Assembly: GCA_013360215.1 (NCBI GenBank)
Contig: JABWCP010000014.1
Span: forward strand, 8,687-72,686
Direction: 5' to 3'
DNA length: 64,000 bases
Source of the DNA: a bacterium
GTDB lineage: Bacteria > CLD3 > SB21
Position numbers and translations under genes: made by a program. This document shows, in pieces, positions 1 to 7,459 of this stretch; within the stretch, counting starts at the first letter, position 1, and each line of letters starts with the position of its first letter. The notes beneath the pieces were generated by a model. That model worked only from the letters and a program-made list of their open reading frames with translations, did not search any database and was not told the origin of the DNA.

Positions 1-98
1 TGAATTTTGTTTTTTCCTTCGATGGCTATAGAAGCCGCCGGGTTTTGAGAAAAAAGTGTCCCCGCGGTCAACATCAGTACAACGATCATGCGCTTCAT
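1..98 (-). CDS. N-terminus of an exported protein, cut by the window edge
   Basis: Only the first 32 codons are present; the gene runs leftward off the window. The start ATG (96-98) follows a strong ribosome-binding site GAGGAGG (103-109) at good spacing. The peptide opens MKRMIVVLMLTAGTLFSQNP: a basic start, a hydrophobic stretch and a likely signal-peptidase I site near FSQ. It is therefore probably a periplasmic or outer-membrane protein. Nothing can be said about its function. It follows the exported protein at 128-835 on the same strand with a 29-base gap, so the two may be one operon. Confidence 0.7.
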   Translation of the reverse strand, partial: MKRMIVVLMLTAGTLFSQNPAASIAIEGKNKI

Positions 99-127
99 AC
101 ATCCTCCTCTATTGTGATAATTAAAAA

Positions 128-835
128 TTAACGTACTCCAAATCCTGCGGCGCCAAAAAGCAATGTCGCATAAGGCCCGTTCCACAAAGGAATACTTCGC
201 CCTTCCGTATCGCCGCCAAAGCGTTGCCAATCATTTGTAGCCGGTGTGTAACGATATCCGATTTGCATAGCGATGGCAAAACCTCCGCCGGAACGTCGCC
301 CGCTGTCAAACAACGTATGCAATACGCCCCATCCGGCATCAATGGTCGTCGCCTTGACACGGAGTCTTGAAGCTCTGGCCGGCTGATCCAATATGTCTTC
401 AAAATCCGCCGGTATGCGCTCGGCAATCTCCAACATAAAATCAGACTCACCCAATCCGACAAACGGATAAAAGCGCGTTGATCCTTTTTGTAAAAGTATG
501 TATCCGATTTTAAACTGCCCCACAGCACCGCGCAGTTTTACCCGATACAGCGCATTCTCCGATACCGTGTTGCGGGCCATCAAAGCATGGCTTTCACCGC
601 CAAACAAGAACCGTCCCAATACGGCAAAACCACCGCCGCCATACATCCAGCTCTGATTTTCGTAACTGCGGTATCCGCTATTCTTGAGGGTTTTATTAAA
701 ATCTCTCATATCTTGTTTACTCGCACCGAAAATAAAACCGCCGAATCCGCCATAGGTTTTACGAACTTGCTGCGCTGTGCCAGGGCTGACGGCAATTATT
801 ATCATACATACGAGAAACCATACACGATACCGCAT
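128..835 (-). CDS. Exported protein of unknown function, likely outer-membrane barrel
   Basis: 235 residues. The open frame extends further upstream, but the start chosen is the ATG at 833-835. It follows an AAAGGAAAG ribosome-binding site and opens with a clear signal peptide (MRYRVWFLVCMIIIAVSPG, cleavage probably near GTAQQ). The mature part is rich in Gly and aromatic residues in alternating patterns (YGGFGGFIFGAS, FKIGYILLQKG, FAIAMQIGYRYTP), as in small beta-barrel outer-membrane proteins. It ends LLFGAAGFGVR rather than in the classical aromatic residue. I recognise no family. The next gene downstream (1-98) is also exported. Confidence 0.7.
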   Translation of the reverse strand: MRYRVWFLVCMIIIAVSPGTAQQVRKTYGGFGGFIFGASKQDMRDFNKTLKNSGYRSYENQSWMYGGGGFAVLGRFLFGGESHALMARNTVSENALYRVKLRGAVGQFKIGYILLQKGSTRFYPFVGLGESDFMLEIAERIPADFEDILDQPARASRLRVKATTIDAGWGVLHTLFDSGRRSGGGFAIAMQIGYRYTPATNDWQRFGGDTEGRSIPLWNGPYATLLFGAAGFGVR

Positions 836-1020
836 AACTTTCCTTTCATTTTTAATAACAATACGCCCAATACCGTTTTTTTCCGACATACTTCCGCCAA
901 ACTGCAGTAAATGGGGGTTGAAGTGCACAATACTGCGTACGAAAAGCCCCTTTGTGCCGATGCATGCAAGGCATGCAACACGATTTTCAAAAAGTGGCAA
1001 CCTAGGCATTGAAAAAAAAT

Positions 1021-1125
1021 TTGCTTTCCGATGTTAGATTCGTTAATATGAAGTCCCCACAAGAGGTCTCCCCGACCTCTGGCTACGATAGAGACCCGGA
1101 AGCTTGTCTTCCGGGTGTTTTTTTT
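1021..1125 (+). promoter_or_regulatory. Structured leader or small RNA with attenuator-like pairing, upstream of the BMC genes
   Basis: A promoter-like pair TTGCTT (1021-1026) and TAATAT (1044-1049), spacer 17, would start a transcript near 1056. It would contain a perfect 7-bp hairpin AGAGGTC/GACCTCT (1062-1068 with 1074-1080) and then a strong terminator (1094-1125). GGTCTC at 1065-1070 can instead pair with GAGACC at 1091-1096. That alternative breaks the first hairpin and takes bases from the 5' arm of the terminator, an arrangement seen in attenuators and riboswitches. There is no coding frame of note here. It could equally be an independent ~70-nt small RNA, because a second promoter-like site lies further downstream. 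The structure is seen; the function is inferred. Confidence 0.4.
1094..1125 (+). terminator. Rho-independent terminator in the BMC leader
   Basis: Nine-base-pair stem ACCCGGAAG (1094-1102) / CTTCCGGGT (1108-1116), five-base loop, then GTGT and a run of eight T (1118-1125). The polarity is rightward, yet no rightward gene lies upstream in the window. The terminator must therefore serve a short leader transcript or small RNA. Confidence 0.75.
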
Positions 1126-1168
1126 ATAATGATGTTCTTTTTGTGCCGTATGACGGACAAAATTACAT

Positions 1169-1195
1169 TTGACTTTCATGCGCCGTTTATATAAT
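1169..1195 (+). promoter_or_regulatory. Candidate sigma-70-type promoter of the BMC operon
   Basis: TTGACT (1169-1174) and a consensus TATAAT (1190-1195), separated by 15 bases, which is shorter than the usual 17. The position, about 60 bases upstream of the first shell-protein start and after the leader terminator, fits the operon promoter. The short spacer makes this a tentative call. Confidence 0.4.
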
Positions 1196-1254
1196 ATCGA
1201 ATACTATTTTGCACACTTGATGTCCTATCTCAATATTTTCTAGGAGGAATTTCC

Positions 1255-1539
1255 ATGGCTCTGGATGCATTAGGCATGGTAGAAACCAAAGGTTTGGTCG
1301 GCGCAATCGAAGCCGCTGACGCGATGGTCAAAGCCGCAAAAGTCGAATTAATCGGCAAAGAAAAAATCGGCGGTGGTTACGTGACCGTCATGGTACGTGG
1401 CGATGTCGGCGCTGTAAAAGCAGCTACCGATGCCGGCGCTGCAGCAGCAGAAAAAGTCGGCGAACTGGTTTCCGTCCACGTCATTCCGCGTCCGCATCCG
1501 GAAGTGGAACTTATTCTTCCCAAAAAAGGCTCCAACTAA
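1255..1539 (+). CDS. BMC-H shell protein (PduA/EutM/CcmK family), first copy
   Basis: A 94-residue single BMC domain, the usual length for a hexamer-forming microcompartment shell protein. Family marks are [19 protein letters not shown] at the N-terminus (residues 5-23), the G-x-V-x-A turn in [17 protein letters not shown], and the conserved C-terminal HVIPRPH. Six copies should make a flat hexagonal tile with a central pore. The pore loop probably falls in the KEKIGGG segment, residues 36-42. The start is supported by AGGAGG at 1242-1247. It is followed after 18 bases by a second BMC-H gene. No encapsulated enzyme, pentamer (BMC-P) or trimer (BMC-T) gene lies nearby, so this is a satellite shell locus. 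Confidence 0.93.
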   Translation: MALDALGMVETKGLVGAIEAADAMVKAAKVELIGKEKIGGGYVTVMVRGDVGAVKAATDAGAAAAEKVGELVSVHVIPRPHPEVELILPKKGSN

Positions 1540-1557
1540 TTTAACACGGCAAATCGT

Positions 1558-1890
1558 ATGGCAGATGAACGTGCATTAGGAATGGTGGAAACGCTCGGAT
1601 TGGTCGGTGCGATCGAAGCCGCAGACGCTATGATCAAAGCTTCCAATGTCAAACTGATCGGCAAAGAAATAACCGATGGTGCCATGATCACGATCAAAGT
1701 GGTCGGCGAAGTAGGCGCTGTACAAGCCTCTGTGTCCGCCGGTGAAGCCGCTGCACGTCGTGTAGGACAAGTCGTTTCCGTTCATATTATACCGCGTCCG
1801 GATGCAATGACGGAATCCATCATCTATGATGAAGGATTGGTAGAAGCTCCGAGCGGCGGCACGGGCTCAAAAAAAAAACTGAACGCCTGA
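1558..1890 (+). CDS. BMC-H shell protein, second copy, with a frameshift-prone tail
   Basis: 110 residues as read: a BMC domain (residues about 5-83, ending HIIPRPD) plus a tail. It is clearly paralogous to the upstream shell protein (shared [19 protein letters not shown] and VGEVGAV-ASVSAGEAAA blocks), so the pair arose by tandem duplication. The pore segment differs (KEITDGAM instead of KEKIGGG), suggesting a different pore. The ribosome-binding site is weak; expression may be coupled to the first gene. The frame closes at a TGA just after ten A (1869-1878), giving Lys-Lys-Lys-Leu-Asn-Ala-stop. The -1 frame is open for another 78 codons (see the next feature). Confidence 0.9.
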   Translation: MADERALGMVETLGLVGAIEAADAMIKASNVKLIGKEITDGAMITIKVVGEVGAVQASVSAGEAAARRVGQVVSVHIIPRPDAMTESIIYDEGLVEAPSGGTGSKKKLNA

Positions 1891-2114
1891 CGCTTGCGCA
1901 GCAAGATCTGTTTAAGGGTGTTCAAAAAGGCGAATCCATACTTAAGAAGAAAAAGTTAGTTGTTCCTGAAACCGATTATCATGAGTTCAGCGTTTCGGAA
2001 CTTCGGCATTATGCACGGTCTGTTCCCAATTTCCCGCTAAAAGGCCGCGAAATTTCCAAAGCCAACCGGGATATGCTGATCGAAGAACTGGATAAAATAA
2101 TTCCTAAAAAATAA
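1878..2114 (+). CDS. Out-of-frame C-terminal extension of the second shell protein (SAP/Rho_N-like helical domain)
   Basis: The -1 frame is open from 1833 and reads through the ten-A run to a TAA at 2112-2114, adding 78 residues. It has no ATG, GTG or TTG start with a ribosome-binding site before the coding-like part. It shows strong protein character: a Lys-rich linker (GESILKKKKLVVPETD) followed by FSVSELRHYARSVPNFPLKG and REISKANRDMLIEELDKII. That helix - extended loop - helix resembles Rho_N/SAP-type nucleic-acid-binding domains. A -1 ribosomal shift, or one extra A in the transcript or in the true sequence, would give a continuous 185-residue shell-extension fusion. The operon terminator begins at this stop codon, so the extension lies within the transcript. 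It could be a programmed shift, a recent frameshift mutation or an assembly error in the homopolymer. Confidence 0.6.
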   Translation, partial: TERLTLAQQDLFKGVQKGESILKKKKLVVPETDYHEFSVSELRHYARSVPNFPLKGREISKANRDMLIEELDKIIPKK

Positions 2115-2147
2115 ACACCCTGAACATCCTTCAGGGTGTTCTTTTTT
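2114..2147 (+). terminator. Terminator of the BMC operon
   Basis: Stem AACACCCTGAA (2114-2124) / TTCAGGGTGTT (2130-2140), followed by CTTTTTT. It begins at the stop codon of the out-of-frame extension, so the transcript covers both shell genes and the extension. Confidence 0.9.
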
Positions 2148-2167
2148 ACGCTTCATTTCTACGACGT

Positions 2168-3658
2168 ATGTTTAAATTGCCCGAATGGCTTCTGCGTGCC
2201 GACCGGCGAATTCAGGAGCTTAATCTCTTTCGCCGGATCTTCATCATGATGTTTCCGCTCATGATCGCGGCGATTGGTGTATTTGAAATCACCATACGCT
2301 GGTTTGATATCCACGCTATCGAGTACGCACACATATGGATCATACTAATTCCGCTTATTTTTTCTATCATCATATCGTATTTATCGGCTCGATTTACCGC
2401 GAAAGAAGTTGCCCATCCTATCAAACTCTTCATCGAAAGCGCCAAAGCCATCGCGCGTGGTAATTTTGATCACAAGGTCAATGTGCATACCAGCGAAGAA
2501 ATGACTCAGCTTTCGCGCATTTTTAACTATATGACCCGTGAATTGAAAGAGATCAATCAGGGCAACATCCGAAAAACAATCCAAGAAAAAATTAAGACCG
2601 AAGCCATCATTCGCAATATTGCCGACGGTATTATCGTGGTCGGCCCGCTGAATGAAGTTCTGATGATCAATGAAGTGGTCGAAGGATGGTTTCATGTACA
2701 ACAAAAAGCCGTCATCGGTTTTTCGCTCAATTTTTTCTTTCCCGAACTCAAATTTCTCGTGAAACAGGCGCTTGACACACAAGGCGAAACGGTTTTTCAG
2801 GACGAACTTACGATCAAGCCGCTCAATAGCCCCTCGGAAATCTATCTCGGTGCCAATGCTTCCAAAGTCATGGATAACGACGATCTGATTGCTTTGGTTA
2901 TTGTTCTTAGAAATATTACGAAAGAAAAAGAAATTGATCGGATGAAAACCGAACTGGTGAATGTCGTCGCCCATGAACTGCGCTCACCGTTGACCAGTAT
3001 CGCCGGTTTCAGTGAAATCATCAAAGATCCGCATTTATCGGAAGCCATTCGTAAAGAATACATTGATATTATCCACTACGAATCCGGTCGTTTAGCTGAA
3101 ATGATTTCCAAGTTTCTGGACATCAGTCGCATTGAAAGCGGTAAAACGGTTATCAATAAAGTCCCATGCGATCTTACCACGGTTGTAGATAACACCATCA
3201 CCGCCAACACACCGATGGCTCAAAAGCGCAGCATGCACGTCAGCAGCACATTGCCCAAATGGGTTCCTCTGGTTCACGCCGATCCCGACCTGATCGGTCA
3301 GGTCGTACTCAATTTCTTTTCCAATGCCGTGAAATACAGCCCCGAAGGTTCAGAGATCAAACTGCGTGTCGCGGTCGCGGATGATACGGTGATCGTGGAA
3401 GTGTCCGATAACGGCTACGGTATATCCAAAGAGAATATGAAACATCTGTTTCAGAAATTTTTTCGCGCTAAAGATGAGAAACATGTGAAAGATGTGGAAG
3501 GCACCGGTTTGGGATTGGCGTTCGTCAAAGAAATCATCCATCAGCACAATGGTACCATACATGTCGAGAGCGAAGTCGGAAAAGGTTCTTCTTTTTCGTT
3601 TGCCCTGCCGATTGATTTTACACTGCCGGAAAATGCTGCGCTCAAACCCGCTTCATGA
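2168..3658 (+). CDS. Membrane-bound sensor histidine kinase (HAMP-PAS-HisKA-HATPase)
   Basis: 496 residues. Two membrane helices (about 24-44 and 55-75) enclose a very short outer loop, so there is hardly any periplasmic sensor domain. A HAMP region follows (78-130), then a PAS-like domain (145-250). The dimerisation/phosphoacceptor helix has VVAHELRSPLTS with His269. The ATPase domain has the N box NFFSNAVKYSPEG (Asn386), G1 DNGYG (414-418) and G2 GTGLGL (445-450). The domain order is that of WalK/PhoR-type kinases, and all catalytic motifs are intact. No response regulator is adjacent, so it is an orphan kinase. No clear Shine-Dalgarno precedes the ATG. Its 3' end converges on the ABC exporter gene with only 8 bases between stops. 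Confidence 0.92.
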   Translation: MFKLPEWLLRADRRIQELNLFRRIFIMMFPLMIAAIGVFEITIRWFDIHAIEYAHIWIILIPLIFSIIISYLSARFTAKEVAHPIKLFIESAKAIARGNFDHKVNVHTSEEMTQLSRIFNYMTRELKEINQGNIRKTIQEKIKTEAIIRNIADGIIVVGPLNEVLMINEVVEGWFHVQQKAVIGFSLNFFFPELKFLVKQALDTQGETVFQDELTIKPLNSPSEIYLGANASKVMDNDDLIALVIVLRNITKEKEIDRMKTELVNVVAHELRSPLTSIAGFSEIIKDPHLSEAIRKEYIDIIHYESGRLAEMISKFLDISRIESGKTVINKVPCDLTTVVDNTITANTPMAQKRSMHVSSTLPKWVPLVHADPDLIGQVVLNFFSNAVKYSPEGSEIKLRVAVADDTVIVEVSDNGYGISKENMKHLFQKFFRAKDEKHVKDVEGTGLGLAFVKEIIHQHNGTIHVESEVGKGSSFSFALPIDFTLPENAALKPAS

Positions 3659-3666
3659 TATCTTTT

Positions 3667-5463
3667 CTAAGCAATGAACTCCTGATCTTTGTATTGCAAT
3701 TGATACAACCTGTAATATAATCCACCCATAGCCAATAATTCTTCATGCGTTCCGCGCTCACGGATTCGCCCCTTGTGTAAAACCAGAATCTGATCCACGT
3801 GTCTGATGGTTGACAGACGGTGGGCAATGATTACCGACGTGCGCCCTTGCATCAGTTGGGCTATGGCTTTTTGTATCAGGCGTTCCGTTTCGGTATCGAT
3901 ACTTGATGTTGCTTCATCCAAAATCAATATCCGCGGATCAAAAACCAACGCGCGCGCCATCGCAATCAATTGGCGTTGGCCTACCGAAAGCGTGCTGCCG
4001 CGCTCTTGCACGGGTTCAAGATATTGTAAAGGAAGCCGGCGAATAAAATCATCCGCACCGACTCGCCGCGCGGCTTCTTCGACCTGCGCTTCACTAATAT
4101 CATGACGACCTAGACGTATATTGTCTAAAATCGTACCCGAAAATAAAAATACATCCTGTAACACCACGGCCATCGTGCGACGCAAAGCATATTGATCCAT
4201 CCGGCGAATATCCGTCTGATCCAGTAAAATATCGCCGCGCTGAGCTTCATAAAACCGCGACGCAAGGTTGATAATCGTACTTTTGCCCGAACCCGTCGCA
4301 CCGACCAATGCAACACTTTGACCGGGCTGAGTAACAAACGAAATATCTTTTAAAATATAGTCTTCATCCGAGCGTATATCCTGAGGATTATAAGCAAAAT
4401 ACACATTACGAAATTCAATGCGTCCTGACATCACTTTCGGCGTTATCGGTTGAGCCGGATTAGGTATTTCCGTCGGTGTGTCTATGAGTTTGAAAACACG
4501 CTCCGACGAAGCCATCGCTGTCTGCAGAATATTGTATTTATCACTCAGATCCTGAATCGGCCTGAAAAACAACATGCCGTACTGTATAAAAGCAATCAAT
4601 GTACCCAGTGTTATTGACGAAGAGCGCACTTCTCCGCTTCCATACCAAATCAACATGCCGATGGCAAAACTACTCGCCACGTTGATCGCCGGATAAAACC
4701 AGGCGTAATGAAATACCGAATCCAAATGTGAATCCGTGAGCGTACGATTGAGCGCATCAAACTTTTCAAAATTTTTCTTCTCACGATTAAAAATTTGAAC
4801 CGTGGTGACGCCGGTGATATTTTCCTGAAGATACGAATTTAAAGCTGCGATTTTAAGACGCACTTCGCGAAACGCGACCCGTACCTTGGACTTGAACACA
4901 ACGGATATATAGAATATGAGTGGCAAAATGGCCAGCGTAACGAGTGTCAAATGTACATCGAGAACAAACATCATGACAATAATGCCGGCCAATAAAAAAA
5001 TATCACCGAAAAGATAGACAAGCCCGGAAGTAAACATATCGTTAAGCGATTCGATATCCGATGTTACGCGTGTGATAAGTCGGCCCACGGGGTTTCGATC
5101 AAAAAATTGCAAATGAAGATGCTCGAGATGCGTAAATAATTTCATCCGCAGATCAAAAATGATACGCTGACCCATCAGTTGAGTCACATAGATCACACAG
5201 TATTGTAAAAGAAATTCGCCGATCAAAAGAACGACAAACAAGATGGCAAAATTGCGTAAACGTAATCCGTCACCGGCCAGTATAGCCGCGTCCACGGCTT
5301 CCTGAACAAGTTTGGGACGGTATGCGCTAAAACCCTGAGCGGCTATTAATAAAATCACAGAAACAACGGCCATCCATCGATACGGGCGAACCAAACTCAA
5401 TAGCCTACGCATCAAACGCGCATCGTAGGCTTTCCCCATGATATCATCATCTTGTGTCTGCAT
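3667..5463 (-). CDS. ABC exporter, fused membrane and ATPase domains (MsbA/multidrug type)
   Basis: 598 residues, the usual half-transporter length. The N-terminal half has about six membrane helices (roughly 30-300). The C-terminal ATPase has Walker A GATGSGKST (388-396), Q-loop Gln436, signature TLSVGQRQ (491-498), Walker B ILILDEATS (512-520) and the switch His548. The signature Gly-Gly-Gln is read here as Val-Gly-Gln, a tolerated variant. It would act as a homodimer or with a partner to expel lipids, drugs or peptides across the inner membrane; the substrate cannot be read from sequence. A second in-frame ATG at residue 9 is a possible start. It follows the M16-like gene with a 6-base gap, suggesting cotranscription. 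Confidence 0.93.
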   Translation of the reverse strand: MQTQDDDIMGKAYDARLMRRLLSLVRPYRWMAVVSVILLIAAQGFSAYRPKLVQEAVDAAILAGDGLRLRNFAILFVVLLIGEFLLQYCVIYVTQLMGQRIIFDLRMKLFTHLEHLHLQFFDRNPVGRLITRVTSDIESLNDMFTSGLVYLFGDIFLLAGIIVMMFVLDVHLTLVTLAILPLIFYISVVFKSKVRVAFREVRLKIAALNSYLQENITGVTTVQIFNREKKNFEKFDALNRTLTDSHLDSVFHYAWFYPAINVASSFAIGMLIWYGSGEVRSSSITLGTLIAFIQYGMLFFRPIQDLSDKYNILQTAMASSERVFKLIDTPTEIPNPAQPITPKVMSGRIEFRNVYFAYNPQDIRSDEDYILKDISFVTQPGQSVALVGATGSGKSTIINLASRFYEAQRGDILLDQTDIRRMDQYALRRTMAVVLQDVFLFSGTILDNIRLGRHDISEAQVEEAARRVGADDFIRRLPLQYLEPVQERGSTLSVGQRQLIAMARALVFDPRILILDEATSSIDTETERLIQKAIAQLMQGRTSVIIAHRLSTIRHVDQILVLHKGRIRERGTHEELLAMGGLYYRLYQLQYKDQEFIA

Positions 5464-5469
5464 CGTGTA

Positions 5470-6789
5470 TTATTGTCTTTCGTAATGATGTAATAATTCT
5501 TGGATCGGCTGCCGTATTAGAGCCTCGTTTCCTATAATTGCTAAAACCCAATGTTTGGGATCAATCATATCAGCGGCTTTTCTCAAATCATCCTGCTCTA
5601 ACGATTGTAATTCGGCCAATTCGCGCTCAACGTAATCCGGCGGTAAATCAAAAAAAACGCCTTGTTCGATCAATAAAGCCATGCGCTCAATGGTTTCCAT
5701 CGTAAACGGATGATGTCCTGAAAAATAAAGTTTTGCATCCTCGAGTTCCTGATCCGACACACCATCGGCTTTGATGGCTTCCAGTTCCTTTACAATAGCC
5801 GTAACGGCGCGAGGCGCATGAGCCGCAGAAGTTTGCAGCACAACGGAAAACATACCACCGAATTTACGTTTTGTAAGACTGGAATATACGGAATAAGCCA
5901 AACCTTGTTGCGTCCGGATATGATGGGTTAATCGGGACGATAAACCGGCGCCGCCTAGAATATAATTTAGCGCCATCTGCGGCACATGGCCCGGCTCACC
6001 GCGTGCGGGGCCGGTATGGCCCAGCGCAATGTGCGCCTGTGCGATCGGACGGTCGGTCAAACAAAAAAACCGTTGTCCCAATGGTTGCGGGCTATCCATC
6101 TGAATCGTGCTTATATTTACCGAATTTTTAAAATGGGAAGCCCAGTTATTTTCAACGAACGTTCTCATTTTAATTTCATCCACATCACCGACCACCGTCA
6201 CGATCGCACCGCACGCGGTGAGCTTTTCGTTATAAAATCGCAGCACTCCATCGCGCGATAAATCATCCACACCGCTTTCCATGCCATCGGTCGAGCGGCC
6301 ATAGGGATGTCCACCAAATAATGTACTTTGGAATAATTCTCCCAATAAAACCCCGGGCATATCTAATTTCTTTTTACAATCGGCTTTCATTTGCCCTCGT
6401 GCACGTTGCAGTTCGTGTTCCGGGAAAACAGCATCCGTAAGAATTTCGTGCACGATCTGAAGTGCCGGATCCAATTGTTCGCGGCTAACAGTTAGATGTA
6501 ATGTAAACGCATCATGGGTAACTGATACGGAGAGCGAAGCCGCCAGATATTCCAGCGCATCGGCTATACTCAGAGCGGTTTGTTTGGATGTGCCGGATTT
6601 TAGCGTCAGCGCAAGTAACTTACACAGACCGGGTTGGTCGGCGGGTTCATGCGCGATACCGAAAGGAAATCGCAAGCGTAAAACCACAAAAGGTGTGTGC
6701 GTGGATTGACGAAGGTGAAACGTCCACCGATTGGATAGAGTGTGGGACACGGCTCCGACGAAATTAGAAAGCGGATTGAACTCGGGCAC
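5470..6789 (-). CDS. M16 family protein lacking the zinc-binding HxxEH (non-catalytic subunit type)
   Basis: 439 residues with the two-lobed M16B layout. Where active M16 peptidases carry H-x-x-E-H within G-L-x-H-F-L-E-H-x-x-F-K-G-T, this protein has GLCKLLALTLKSGT (54-67). The three metal ligands are Lys57, Ala60 and Leu61, so it cannot bind zinc. The C-terminal substrate-handling element is kept: LGGAGLSSRLTHHIRTQQ then GLAYSVYSS (Arg292 and Tyr299 as the R/Y pair). It therefore matches the R/Y-only partner of heterodimeric M16B peptidases. Its expected HxxEH partner is not in the window. It has no evident signal peptide. It sits between the LytR_C gene (2-base gap) and the ABC exporter (6-base gap). 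Confidence 0.88.
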   Translation of the reverse strand: MPEFNPLSNFVGAVSHTLSNRWTFHLRQSTHTPFVVLRLRFPFGIAHEPADQPGLCKLLALTLKSGTSKQTALSIADALEYLAASLSVSVTHDAFTLHLTVSREQLDPALQIVHEILTDAVFPEHELQRARGQMKADCKKKLDMPGVLLGELFQSTLFGGHPYGRSTDGMESGVDDLSRDGVLRFYNEKLTACGAIVTVVGDVDEIKMRTFVENNWASHFKNSVNISTIQMDSPQPLGQRFFCLTDRPIAQAHIALGHTGPARGEPGHVPQMALNYILGGAGLSSRLTHHIRTQQGLAYSVYSSLTKRKFGGMFSVVLQTSAAHAPRAVTAIVKELEAIKADGVSDQELEDAKLYFSGHHPFTMETIERMALLIEQGVFFDLPPDYVERELAELQSLEQDDLRKAADMIDPKHWVLAIIGNEALIRQPIQELLHHYERQ

Positions 6790-6791
6790 TT

Positions 6792-7415
6792 CTAATCGCG
6801 CGGATTGGTAAATTTGAGCGATTTATAATCTTGTCCGACGATGACGGTAACTTCAAGCATCAACTGTGGGTTCTTCTGCTGAATAATACCCGACTCGCCG
6901 ACACCAAGCGCGACGGCGACTTGTTGTGCACCGGCTAAATTTCCAGCCCGATCCTGTACGATTGTTTTTTTGTAATTGGAATTCGGCGCATTGCCCGTAC
7001 TCACAACATCAAATCCTTTACTGCGTAGATAATCGGCCGCTTTGGCTGCCAGTTTGGGTACACCGCTGCCGTTGAGCACTTCGATACGGATTTTCTGAGG
7101 ACGTGATTGGGTACCATCAAACGTGGTTGACGGTGAAGTCTCCGCAGGAACTTCATTGGTCTGTGTTTCGGCTTCTGATGTGCCGCTGCTATTGATACGA
7201 ATAATCAACGAAATCACGAGAATTAAAACAACTAGGCCCAAACCGCCAATCATGTAATTCAAAATTTTGTCCCACTTGGGATCGTGAATGCCGGTCATCG
7301 TCAGTTGAGTCGGCTCCGGCTTCGGATCTTGAGTTCGGGTAGCCGATGTTTGGTCCAAGGTCTGTGTTGATTCTTTCGGACGGTCGTCCGTGCGTACTTT
7401 GCGTTGCATATCCAC
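6792..7415 (-). CDS. Single-pass membrane protein with LytR_C domain
   Basis: 207 residues: a polar Thr/Gln/Pro-rich cytoplasmic N-terminus (1-50), one membrane helix (about 53-71, LNYMIGGLGLVVLILVISL), a Thr/Glu-rich linker, and a C-terminal LytR_C-type domain (108-205). That domain starts IRIEVLNGSGVPKLAAKAAD, with the typical EVLNGSG motif, and ends QLMLEVTVIVGQDYKSL. LytR_C is found behind LytR-CpsA-Psr phosphotransferases and as a standalone envelope domain; its ligand is uncertain. The catalytic LCP domain is absent. It heads a tight run with the M16-like gene and the ABC exporter. Confidence 0.82.
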   Translation of the reverse strand: MDMQRKVRTDDRPKESTQTLDQTSATRTQDPKPEPTQLTMTGIHDPKWDKILNYMIGGLGLVVLILVISLIIRINSSGTSEAETQTNEVPAETSPSTTFDGTQSRPQKIRIEVLNGSGVPKLAAKAADYLRSKGFDVVSTGNAPNSNYKKTIVQDRAGNLAGAQQVAVALGVGESGIIQQKNPQLMLEVTVIVGQDYKSLKFTNPRD

Positions 7416-7426
7416 TCCGTAAACAA

Positions 7427-7451
7427 TTAATCCCGACGGTATCGGGATTAA
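7427..7451 (-). terminator. Inverted repeat between two leftward genes, possible weak terminator
   Basis: Perfect stem TTAATCCCGA (7427-7436) / TCGGGATTAA (7442-7451) with a 5-base loop. On the minus strand only ATTGTTT follows, a poor T-tract. It may attenuate read-through from the exported-protein gene at 7460-7969. Confidence 0.4.
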
Positions 7452-7459
7452 AAGTATTT

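Noticed and set aside
1009-1194. 61-codon open frame on the plus strand in the BMC leader
   Set aside because: It runs through the terminator hairpin and its T tract, has no ribosome-binding site and no protein-like pattern.
7427-7451. Inverted repeat considered as an operator for the LytR_C gene
   Set aside because: A near-perfect stem with a 5-base loop between two same-strand genes is more simply a weak terminator; no second copy is seen.
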